Under the pieces are notes generated by a model. The model was not told the DNA's origin and made no database searches. It was given only the letters and a program-made list of their open reading frames with translations. Positions 26,443 to 34,639 of a DNA stretch of 50,367 bases are shown in pieces. The position numbers and the translations under genes were made by a program. Origin of the DNA: Pseudomonadota bacterium (lineage in GTDB: Bacteria; Pseudomonadota; Alphaproteobacteria; Rhizobiales; Pleomorphomonadaceae); the NCBI GenBank assembly GCA_018262505.1, contig JAGSYV010000049.1, forward strand, positions 1 through 50,367. Reading direction: 5' to 3'. Positions within the stretch are counted from its first letter, which is position 1. Every line of letters starts with the position of its first letter.

Positions 26443-27594
26443 ATGGATGAAGCCGTCTTCCGCGCGTTTCTACCGGAATTGGTCGCCATTCGTCATCGCC
26501 TGCACCGGATGCCGGAGAGCGGCTATGAGGAGCGACAGACCTCGGCCTTTGTCGCGGATCTGCTCTCGGGCTGGGGGCTGTCGGTAACGCGCGACATAGC
26601 CGCCACCGGTCTTGTCGCCACCCTCGATCGCGGTGGAGACGGCCGGGCCATTGGCCTCAGGGCCGACATGGACGGTTTGCCGGTCGTCGAGGAAACCGGT
26701 GTGGCTTATGCCAGTCGCACCCCGGGCATGATGCATGCCTGCGGCCATGACGGCCACACCACCATGCTGATCGGCGCTGCCTTTCGTCTGCTTCAGGACG
26801 AAGACTTCCGCGGCAAGGTGCACTTCATCTTCCAGCCAGCCGAGGAAACGGCCGGCGGTGCTGCGCGGATGATTGCCGAAGGGCTCTTCGAGCGGTTTCC
26901 TTGCGACGCCGTCTTTGCGTTGCACAACTATCCTGGTCTGGCTGCCGGCCGATTCTCGGCTCGGCCCGGTGCCATGATGGCGGCAATCGACGCGGCGACG
27001 CTGACGGTGCGCGGCGCCGGTGGCCATGGGGCTCGCCCTGAGGACACCGTCGATCCGGTGGTGGCCGCGGCGAGCATCGTCATGGCCCTGCAGACGGCGG
27101 TGTCGCGCAACGTGCCGCCGCAGGAGGCCGGTGTCATCACCGTCGGCGCCTTCCATGCGGGATCGGCCTGCAACGTCATTCCCGATGAAGCGGTGCTGGA
27201 GGTGAGCCTGCGCGCTACCGATCCCGCCGTTCGGGATCGGCTTTGCCGGCGGTTCGAAGAGATCGCGCATTCGCAGGCGGCAAGCTTCGGTGCTGAGGCG
27301 CGCATCGACTGGCAGGTTGGTTACCCCGTCACCATGAATGATGCCGCGTCCGTCGAACTGGCGGCGGCAGTGATCCGCGATACATTTGGCGGTGACGCTT
27401 TCGAACCGCTCGATCGGCCGATGATGGGCAGCGAGGATTTCGCCTTCATGCTGGAAAAGGTGAAAGGGGCCTATCTCTTCCTCGGTAACGGTAACAGCGC
27501 GGGGCTGCACAGCAGCCGCTACGACTTCGACGACGCGCTGCTCGAACGCGGCCCCGTTTTCCTGCACGCGCTGGCCCGGCGTTTCTTTGCCTGA
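26443..27594 (+). CDS. M20-family amidohydrolase (N-acyl/amino-acid amide hydrolase type)
   Basis: 383 residues, cytoplasmic metallo-amidohydrolase of the M20D group, whose members hydrolyse N-acyl amino acids, hippurate or auxin conjugates. Metal ligands are visible: Cys100 and His102 in HACGHDGH, Glu134-Glu135 in QPAEE, a His in ALHNYPG, and a late His in AGLHSSRYDFDD. The dimerisation lid domain lies between about 185 and 295. As last gene of the arginine-analogue cluster it may deacylate an imported N-acyl amino acid. Convergent with the next gene, two bases apart. Confidence 0.9.
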   Translation: MDEAVFRAFLPELVAIRHRLHRMPESGYEERQTSAFVADLLSGWGLSVTRDIAATGLVATLDRGGDGRAIGLRADMDGLPVVEETGVAYASRTPGMMHACGHDGHTTMLIGAAFRLLQDEDFRGKVHFIFQPAEETAGGAARMIAEGLFERFPCDAVFALHNYPGLAAGRFSARPGAMMAAIDAATLTVRGAGGHGARPEDTVDPVVAAASIVMALQTAVSRNVPPQEAGVITVGAFHAGSACNVIPDEAVLEVSLRATDPAVRDRLCRRFEEIAHSQAASFGAEARIDWQVGYPVTMNDAASVELAAAVIRDTFGGDAFEPLDRPMMGSEDFAFMLEKVKGAYLFLGNGNSAGLHSSRYDFDDALLERGPVFLHALARRFFA

Positions 27595-27596
27595 CC

Positions 27597-28148
27597 TTAC
27601 TTGAGGAGGGCGATCAGCTCGTCGGTCGTTCCGGTCTCGGCGATCCACGGGAAAGTCAGTTCGACGCTGCGTCGATGCGCCTCGGGATTGGCGTCCGTCA
27701 TGGCATCGACGGGCAGGGCGACGTTGTAACCGAGTTCGTGGGCGAAGCGAGCCGTCGATTCGACACCTCGGCTGGTGGCAATACCGCAGACAGCCACTCC
27801 GGTGACGCCAAGGTTGCGTAGGCGCTTGTCGAGATCGGTGCCTGTAAAGGCGCCCCAGGTTTTCTTGCTGATGCGGATGTCATCAGGGGCATAGCCCAGG
27901 TCGGGCAGAAGCTCCGCCCAGTCGGCTGGCCGATCGCCTCCTGCCGGCTTCTTGTCGGTGCGGCCCGGTGCGCCGCTCAGGACGTTGACCAGCGCCACCG
28001 GCCGCTTAGTGCTGCGAAAGGCGTCGATCAACCGGACGGCATTGGCAATAGCGGCATGCGCCAGTTCTTGCGGCGGCAGGGCAGCAATACCTTTTTGAAG
28101 GTCAATGACAATGAGGGCGCTTCGGGTATCGATTGCGGTAAATGACAT
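27597..28148 (-). CDS. Isochorismatase-family hydrolase lacking the catalytic Cys
   Basis: 183 residues, isochorismatase-like fold. The Asp of the family triad is in LIVIDLQKG and the Lys in ISKKTWGAF, but the motif that ends in the nucleophile reads CGIATSRGVESTAR, with Gly where nicotinamidase-type members have Cys. True isochorismatases also lack this Cys, so the protein may be a hydrolase acting through Asp/Lys on a vinyl ether or similar substrate rather than an amidase. ATG at 28148 has only a distant GGAG; the 18-codon upstream extension looks unused. Confidence 0.85.
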   Translation of the reverse strand: MSFTAIDTRSALIVIDLQKGIAALPPQELAHAAIANAVRLIDAFRSTKRPVALVNVLSGAPGRTDKKPAGGDRPADWAELLPDLGYAPDDIRISKKTWGAFTGTDLDKRLRNLGVTGVAVCGIATSRGVESTARFAHELGYNVALPVDAMTDANPEAHRRSVELTFPWIAETGTTDELIALLK

Positions 28149-28382
28149 GGTCGGAGTTCGCTCCGCAGTTGAACAAGGACTGGATGAATAGTGTACCAGC
28201 AACTATGACGCGTCGATGACCGACTTTTCGAATCGGTCACCATCCTTGTGTGAGACGAAATGCGTAGATTCCGCTTGAACCCCACTTTCGTTTCTCTACC
28301 GACTGGAAACTTTTCACAGATATTCTAATTAAGTGAGATCGAGTCGGTCTATGGCTCATTTGACATTCGCCATTAGGGCATC

Positions 28383-28817
28383 ATGGGTAAGAGCAGCGCC
28401 AACGGAAAGGTCCAGCATCAGGTCGCCGCGCTGCCGTTTCGGCGTAGCGCGAATGGTGAAGTGTCCGTGCTGCTCGTTTCCTCGCGTGAAATCCATCGGC
28501 CGCTGATCCCCAAGGGATGGCGCATGAAGGGCAAGAGCGACCGCAAGGCCGCCGCCATCGAAGCCATGGAAGAGGCTGGCGTGCTCGGCACACCGTCCAA
28601 AGCGCCGATCGGCCGCTACCGCTATTGGAAGCGGCTCACGGGCTATTTCACTCTCGTCGACGTTGAAGTCTACAGCCTCGAGGTCACGGAAAACCTGCCC
28701 GATTGGCCCGAACGCACCCAGCGGCAGCGGCAATGGATGAGCTGCAAGGACGCCGCCGTGGTTGTGGACGAACCAGGACTTGCCTCCATACTGCAAACGT
28801 TCCGAATCCCAGCCTGA
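28383..28817 (+). CDS. Nudix hydrolase
   Basis: 144 residues, one Nudix domain. The Nudix box is shifted from the consensus: IPKGWRMKGKSDRKAAAIEA then MEEAGV, so the REUXEE core reads IEAMEEAG and keeps the metal-binding EE pair. The lysine-rich GWxMKGK form is typical of a group in alphaproteobacteria related to diphosphoinositol-polyphosphate hydrolases. Substrate unknown. It stands alone with 230 bp upstream. Confidence 0.85.
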   Translation: MGKSSANGKVQHQVAALPFRRSANGEVSVLLVSSREIHRPLIPKGWRMKGKSDRKAAAIEAMEEAGVLGTPSKAPIGRYRYWKRLTGYFTLVDVEVYSLEVTENLPDWPERTQRQRQWMSCKDAAVVVDEPGLASILQTFRIPA

Positions 28818-28987
28818 CGAGTTGACGGTGCCAGACTTTGGTACCTAGCCTTCCCGCCTAGAGCCTTCTCTGACTGGGATGTTTGAAGTCAAGCTGCTCT
28901 TTCTGATTTCGTCACCGGTGTCATTCGCTCCGTGGAGCAGCCGCTTCTCTTCGCGGTCGGTATCCCTTTGGGAGGGCGAACAGCGGG

Positions 28988-29872
28988 ATGGCCGTCGTCG
29001 CCTGGATCGACAGCTACGAGCGTATAATCCAGGTAATGGAATTCCGCGAAGGACAGACTCGCTTGCAAGATCTTCTCATTCATTCGATGGCCGAACTCGG
29101 CGACCTGATCCTGTCATCATTGTCGATCGCCAAAGCCGAGGCGGTCGTCGAAATCGGTGCTGAATACGGCGGCATGTCTACGCTGCTCGCCAAGTTTGTG
29201 AATCGGGCAGAGGGAAGCTTGGTCTGTATAGATCCATGCCCAAAGCCTGAATTTTTAAGTTGGGTAGAGGCAGAACCGAGAGTGAGGCACGATGCCCGCC
29301 CCAGCCTCGAAGCGCTTTGTGACATTAAGGCTGCCGATGCTTGGTTGATCGACGGAGATCACAACTGGTACACGGTCTATCACGAGCTCAAAGCAATCAA
29401 CGGCATTTGCCGCGACCAAGAGCAGCCGCTGTTGATCTTTCTCCATGATGTCGGTTGGCCGTGTGCAAGACGCGATCAATATTATGAGCCATCGCGAATT
29501 CCACAGGAGTATCGCCATGAGTTCTCCTTCGATGCCGGTGCGATTCCCGGCAGATCCCGCCTCGTTCCGAATTCCGGATTTCGGGGAATGGGCGCCTTCG
29601 CCTATGCGGTTGAAGAAGGAGGACCGAGAAATGGTGTCATGACGGCGGTGGACGATTTTCTACGCGAAATGCTCGCCGATGGCCAAGAGGTGGCCTTTGC
29701 CGAAGTTCCGGCCGTATTCGGTCTAGGCGTCCTGTTTGCAATGGACGCCTCCTGGAGCGAGCGACTTGCAAATGAACTGATGCCGTTTCACCAGAACTCG
29801 CTTCTAGCTCGCCTCGAGGAAAACCGGCTGCTCAACTATCTCAAGGTGATTGAGGCCCAGGATCGCTCTTGA
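28988..29872 (+). CDS. SAM-dependent methyltransferase, Methyltransf_24-like
   Basis: About 294 residues. SAM-binding motif I is EAVVEIGAEYGGMSTLLAKF; the acidic end of the next strand is VCIDPCPKP; LIDGDHNWYTVYHELKAI is the DxDH-type metal/SAM motif common in methyltransferases of surface-polysaccharide loci. The C-terminal ~100 residues (VDDFLREMLADGQEVAF) are family-typical. I use ATG 28988, with GGAGGG upstream; ATG 29036 is an alternative. It is convergent with a HAD gene of the kind found in polysaccharide clusters and lies near the flagellin gene, so glycan or flagellin modification is a reasonable but unproven role. Confidence 0.8.
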   Translation: MAVVAWIDSYERIIQVMEFREGQTRLQDLLIHSMAELGDLILSSLSIAKAEAVVEIGAEYGGMSTLLAKFVNRAEGSLVCIDPCPKPEFLSWVEAEPRVRHDARPSLEALCDIKAADAWLIDGDHNWYTVYHELKAINGICRDQEQPLLIFLHDVGWPCARRDQYYEPSRIPQEYRHEFSFDAGAIPGRSRLVPNSGFRGMGAFAYAVEEGGPRNGVMTAVDDFLREMLADGQEVAFAEVPAVFGLGVLFAMDASWSERLANELMPFHQNSLLARLEENRLLNYLKVIEAQDRS

Positions 29873-29972
29873 GTCAGAGGCAGGACGGTTATCCAGGAAC
29901 CACGCCGGGTTTGTCGGAGGCCCGGCGCTTGGTGTCAGGCGGCGAAGTTCGCGGTCCGCTAGACCTTTGGTA

Positions 29973-30006
29973 AAAAATAGGCGGTTGGGAGATGCTGCCC
30001 AACCGC
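29973..30006 (-). terminator. Intrinsic terminator of the HAD gene
   Basis: On the minus strand GCGGTTGGG, an eight-base loop and CCCAACCGC are followed by CTATTTTTTA: a nine-bp stem with a T-run, 30 bases past the HAD stop. Confidence 0.85.
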
Positions 30007-30035
30007 TTCTTGTCATCACGACAGAGGATCTGTTT

Positions 30036-32334
30036 TTAGAGGGATGGCAGCGTTGCCGGTGCGCGATCCCGATTGTCCTCGGCGAGCGATAACGGCCGTC
30101 CCACGGCGAGTGGGCTCAATAAAATGGAGACGACCGCATACCTCGCATCGAGCGGCGGCAGCATGACGACGAGCTTGCCGTCGGGTTCGGCGACGAACAG
30201 ATCGTCCTCGAACCTGATACCGACGGCATGTAGGCGCTCGGCGGCGAGGCGTCCAACCTCGGCTGCACCATGATGGAGGAGCAGCTTGTCGTGCTGCTGA
30301 AGCGTTACCCCGCGCAGCAGGCCGCGCGAAGCGATCTGTCCAAGGGGAATTGCGACTGCCTCGATGCCTTGTTGGCGGGACAGGGGAATATGAAGGCGCA
30401 GGTCATTGTTGCCGGTCCGGCGGCAGGTAACCTTGGCGAGGCTCGCCGCGGTCTTGCCCACCAGTGTCACCTCGACCTTGCCACAGGGAATGTCATCGTG
30501 GATTTCGCGTGGCAGGAGTCCGCATCCCCTGAGAATGTAAGAGAATCCATCGACGGGAGAGAGAGCGGTAAAGCTGCCGGCCGGCCACATTGGCGGAGCC
30601 GGCATGCCGGCGGCTTCCGAAAAAGTCCACGCGACCATCCAGTCGGCTGCCTTGGTGGTCGCCAAGCTGCTCGGCGAAGTGGATCGCGCCGGCTTGCGCC
30701 TGATGGCTGAGTTCGATTTGTGCGGCGTCACGGACGTCGGGTTCGCGCACCGGTTTGCCATCCTGGTAGCTACGCACACTGCCGTCGGAGGCCGAGCAGA
30801 GCTGTTCGAGGACCGCGATATTGGACAGCAGGGTCAATTTGGTCTGGGGCGACACAGTGAGATCATCGATGAAACCTCGGATCGTATCGCCGTTGTCGGC
30901 TTCGAGGCTGTCATCCTTGGTCAGCAGATAAAGGCCATGCAGTCGCATCGGAAGGCCCGCCGACTTCATGGCGCGCCGTAGTCCCTTCTGCACCGAGCCG
31001 CTGTAACCCAAGTCGACCAGCACCAGATCGGTGCACACGCCGAAATCTGGAATGGCCTGCCGCATGTGTTCGAACAAGCCGATCCGCATCGAATCGGCCA
31101 GCTTGCTGACCGTCTCCTTGCCCAGCAACGCCGGCAGCTTGCTGCAAAGTGCCTCGCCATCGGCGATGCCGCCGGGTTGCCGGACAAAGAAGGAGCGAAG
31201 ATGCGGACTGTCGGCGCCGATCATCTCGACAACGCCCGCGTGATCGATCTTTTCGATTCCGGAAAGCAGCGGCTTGAAGCCGGTGGCGTCGTCGATGGCA
31301 GCCAGCGCCGCCGCGCGCCTGTTGATCTCGGCATAACCGGCCGCTGGTCCCTTGCGCGCCGTCCAGACGCAATGCGGCAAGAAGCCATCGCGGGCGAGAA
31401 AGGCGACGGCAACCTTTCGGCCGTCAGTAGACAGCCTGTCGATCTCTTCGGAGACGAAGCGATCGAAAGCCGCCATTATCGGCCCAAGAACGGTGGCGCC
31501 GAGGGCAAAGGCGTCAGCTTCGGTTGCGAGACGGTTCGCGACACAGCGGCGCAGAGACCTGAGGCCACCATCAAGGCGCTGGCCATGGGCGGCGGAGGGG
31601 GAAACGAGGGCAAAGGTCGATCCTTCGCGCTGCAGCAGGCCAGCAAAATAGGTCGATGCCTGCCGGTAAAAATGGGCCTCGATCCCCAGACGTCGGGGAG
31701 CCTCCACGTCGGCGACAGGATTGTCGCCAACGTGCAGCATGCGACGGCCTTTCAATGTCTCGCCGACCAGGACCTTACGAAACAGGTTTTCGCTTTTCGA
31801 TGAGCCGTGATCGCAAGAGGCGTACAGGAAATCCCAGGTGAGGCCCGGTGCGGCGGTTGCGAGCAGTCGGCCAAGTCGCTTGCCATTCCAGTAGGTGTCG
31901 GACACGAAGCCGGTCTGCATTCCGGCCTCTCGGGCGGACCGATAAAAGGCGAGGATATCGGGGTTGGCGACACAGAGGGCGAGTTCTGCCTGGAACTCGG
32001 CTTCGGCCAAATCCTCAACGGAGAGTTCGTCGAGCCCAAACAGATGGCGAGGAAGCCGGGCATAGATCTGTTCGATAGCCACTTCGCCGCTGCCGGTCTC
32101 TTTGACAGCAGCCTTTCGCGCCTTGGCTTCGGCGAGGCTGCGGTGCTGCGTGAAGCTTTCCACCAACCCGGGGCGGGTCGTATCGCAGCCGGCCAGTCGG
32201 CAGGCCACCTCGAACACACCGGTTGGCGTCGTGCATCGGCGCAGCAACATCGTGTCGAAAACATCGAAGCTGACACATTCGAGCAGCGCGGGTTCGGTGG
32301 TTGTTTGCGCCATCCGGTTGGGTTCGATGAACAT
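30036..32334 (-). CDS. Large HAD-superfamily hydrolase (COG5610-like), interrupted by a frameshift
   Basis: Would be about 766 residues. HAD motif I SFDVFDTMLLRR, motif II in GFVSDTYW, motif III Lys in SSKSENLF and motif IV MLHVGDNPVADVE are all present in the first 270 residues; the rest has no domain I can name but contains VAFLARDGFLPHCVW and LVDLGYSGSVQKGLRRAM, typical of this group from surface-glycan loci. At 30661-30669 the frame must change by one base: the first frame ends the conserved run at AIHFAEQL, the next frame continues ATTKAADWMVAWTFSEAAGM to a stop at 30036. The ATG at 32334 has AAGGAG five bases upstream. Without the shift the product ends at 30493 with unrelated residues. 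Confidence 0.8.
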
Positions 32335-32937
32335 GTGGGCTCCTTGCCAGTCTCCGAAGTAAAACGGACGAGGCGCTGCATTCAGGCGCACTTTCGAAGC
32401 GCTGTTCGAGAATTCTTCACTCCGTCAAAGCCAAGTTTCAGCGATCTTTGGCTGAATGTTTCCGTTAGATACATTGCGTTGCGGACATATCGGTCGCGGT
32501 GCGACCTCGGCAAAGAATGATGCCCGGGAAACCGGCACTTTTTTCACAAAGGCGGGCGGCAGTTTTTTCCGGTTGTTTCCGCTATTTGCAATGGTCCGCT
32601 AGAGATTTGTTTCTGTTGTGAAAACAGAAAAATAGCATGCCATTTGCAGCACTTAATGGGTGATTGCTGGGACAAAAGTTGCCCAGGGTGCTTCGAGGGG
32701 GGCGAAATTATGCAAGAAGGCTGGAATTCCGCGGGTTTGGTCGGTCATGGCTCTGGATGGACGGTAGGCAGGTTTTGCCGACAGGTAAAACTTGCCTCGG
32801 TGACCGTGGAACTATTTGCCTATACTTATATTATTCTTATATTCGGTCGATTTTCTGCGCCTGGTTTGCCAGGTTGCTTCGTTTCAGTGTCGTAAGGGAC
32901 GTTCTGGCCGGTTGACGTCGGCGTATTGAGGTGTGTG
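32335..32937. other. 600-bp intergenic region, lower GC
   Basis: No convincing gene. It must contain promoters for the HAD gene (-) and the sigma factor gene (+). It is noticeably AT-richer than its surroundings, with T-tracts at 32539-32576 and a TATACTTATATTATTCTTATA run near 32820-32840. A hairpin, TTTCTGTT-GTGAA-AACAGAAA, lies at 32610-32630. An 83-codon frame at 32644 has no family likeness or good codon pattern. Confidence 0.6.
32610..32630. repeat. Inverted repeat in sigma-factor upstream region
   Basis: Perfect eight-base arms (TTTCTGTT/AACAGAAA) around GTGAA. Operator or short transcript end; function open. Confidence 0.4.
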
Positions 32938-33588
32938 ATGATGGTTGCTGCTGCGAGCTCGTTCCGTGTCGATGCATCTGCCCCCCTCGTCTCGTCCGTA
33001 GCGGAGGAGACGGTTAGGCGCGCGAGGGACGAGGACGATAAGCTCCTCGAGCGGATTGCCAATGATGATCGGGGCGCCTTCGCCCGGCTCGTCGAACGGC
33101 ACGCCGATCGGGGCTTTGCCTTGGCGCTTCGCATCCTGAAGAACGCCGACGATGCCGACGATGTCGTCCAGGATAGTTTCCTGAAACTTTGGACCCATCG
33201 CAAGCGCATGGAGATCGGGCGCGCCAAGTTCTCGACCTGGCTCTATCGCGTCATCACCAACCGCTGCATCGATCTTCGCCGCAAGCCGGTGATGGACGAT
33301 CTCGACGCGGCACCGGAAGTGGCCGACGGCCAGGAAGATGCTCCCACCCAGATGCATCGGGCGTCGATGAACAGCCTGCTCGAGTCCGCTCTGGCCAAGC
33401 TACCCGACCAGCAGCGCATCGCCGTGATCCTCAGCTATCACGAGTCGATGTCGAACGCCGAAATCGCCGAGGTCATGGAGACCACGGTGATGGCCGTGGA
33501 GTCGCTGCTCAAGCGCGGAAGGCAGCATTTGCGCCGTCATTTGGCACAGGCAGAAGACGATATTCGTCAGTCGTTTACGCGCGATTAA
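32938..33588 (+). CDS. ECF-type RNA polymerase sigma factor
   Basis: 216 residues with regions 2 and 4 only. Region 2: AFARLVERHADRGFALALRI and DADDVVQDSFLKLWTHR, then the -10 recognition stretch KFSTWLYRVITNRCIDLRRK. Region 4: LPDQQRIAVILSYHESMSNA, EIAEVMETTVMAVESLLKRG. No anti-sigma gene is adjacent. It is followed 146 bp later by flagellin on the same strand. Start ATG 32938 with GAGGTG upstream; ATG 32941 equally possible. Sigma factors of this group are often linked to a small RWP-motif protein, and such a gene occurs at 37140, beyond the fliC-fliD-fliS genes. Confidence 0.92.
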   Translation: MMVAAASSFRVDASAPLVSSVAEETVRRARDEDDKLLERIANDDRGAFARLVERHADRGFALALRILKNADDADDVVQDSFLKLWTHRKRMEIGRAKFSTWLYRVITNRCIDLRRKPVMDDLDAAPEVADGQEDAPTQMHRASMNSLLESALAKLPDQQRIAVILSYHESMSNAEIAEVMETTVMAVESLLKRGRQHLRRHLAQAEDDIRQSFTRD

Positions 33589-33622
33589 CCAAAAAAGCGA
33601 GGTGCGGCGAACTATTTTCGCC

Positions 33623-33636
33623 GGGTTGGTTCTTGC
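33623..33636 (+). promoter_or_regulatory. Weak sigma-54-like element upstream of flagellin
   Basis: GG-N10-GC spacing with TTGC at the -12 position (CCGGGTTGGTTCTTGCTC), about 100 bp before the fliC start. The -24 half deviates from TGGCAC. Confidence 0.2.
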
Positions 33637-33734
33637 TCGTCCGTTGAAGGGGTGAAGCGAGGGGCGATGACGCCTCGAGCTGACGTCTTCCCGGCAGACG
33701 GGTGACGTTGTTCATCGATTGGGAGAGTTCCAAA

Positions 33735-34559
33735 ATGCCCGTCATCGCGACCAACACCGCCGCCAACTCCGCTGTCCGCTACCTCAACCAGAATGCCGCC
33801 TCGCAGTCCTCGTCGCTTTCCAAGCTGGCGTCGGGCTCCCGCATCAGCCAGGCCTCTGACGATGCCGCTGGTCTTGCCATCTCGACCCGCCTGCAGTCGG
33901 ACGTTGCCACGCTGAACCAGGCTTCCACCAATGCCACCAACGCCATTGCCGTCCTGCAGACGGCCGACGGCGGCGCCTCCAACATCTCCGACATCCTTCA
34001 GCGCATGAAGGTGCTGGCCACCGAGTCGGCCTCCGGTACGGTGACTGACACCGAGCGCAGCTATATCGACGAGGAATTCGGGGCGTTGACCAGCCAGATC
34101 GACACGATCGCTTCCGGTACCCGCTTCAATTCGCAGAGCCTGCTGACCAGCGACAACATGTTCTCGGGTGGCGTCAGCGTGATGGTCGGTTCGTCGAGCT
34201 CCGATACGATCAAGATCACGCTGTCGGCTCTCGATTCAACGACCCTTGGCGTCGGCAGCCTCGACGTGACGAGCCAGACCAATGCCAACACCGCGTTGAC
34301 GGCGCTTGATACGGCGATCGATACGGTCTCGAACGCCCGTGCCAGCATCGGCGCCCAGGAAAGCCAGTTCCAATTCAGCTCGGAATCGATCTCGACGCAG
34401 GTTGAAAACCTGGAATCGGCCAATTCGGCCATCGCCGATGTCGACGTAGCATCCGAGGAGGCCAAGCTCGCCTCGTCGCAGGTGATGGTGCAGGCCGCGG
34501 TGGCGGCGGCGTCGTCGGCCAACAGCCTGACTCAGAACCTCTTGAAGCTGATGCAGTAA
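33735..34559 (+). CDS. fliC: Flagellin
   Basis: 274 residues, a short flagellin that forms the filament. The conserved N-terminal D0/D1 region has NSAVRYLNQNAASQSSSLSK, LASGSRISQASDDAAGLAIS and LQTADGGASNISDILQRMKV; the C-terminal region has ARASIGAQESQFQFSSESIS, then IADVDVASEEAKLASSQVMV and the ending SLTQNLLKLMQ. The variable middle is only ~60 residues. ATG at 33735 follows GGAGAG. First gene of a fliC-fliD-fliS run on the same strand. Confidence 0.96.
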   Translation: MPVIATNTAANSAVRYLNQNAASQSSSLSKLASGSRISQASDDAAGLAISTRLQSDVATLNQASTNATNAIAVLQTADGGASNISDILQRMKVLATESASGTVTDTERSYIDEEFGALTSQIDTIASGTRFNSQSLLTSDNMFSGGVSVMVGSSSSDTIKITLSALDSTTLGVGSLDVTSQTNANTALTALDTAIDTVSNARASIGAQESQFQFSSESISTQVENLESANSAIADVDVASEEAKLASSQVMVQAAVAAASSANSLTQNLLKLMQ

Positions 34560-34639
34560 TTGCCGGATCGTACTGGCGGAGCGGCTGAACCGGCTGCTCC
34601 GCCGGCGCTACGAAGAACGGACGCGCCGGGAGCAAGGAA

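Noticed and set aside
32644..32895. 83-codon frame in the sigma-factor upstream gap
   Set aside because: No family likeness, poor codon pattern, no ribosome site; treated as non-coding.
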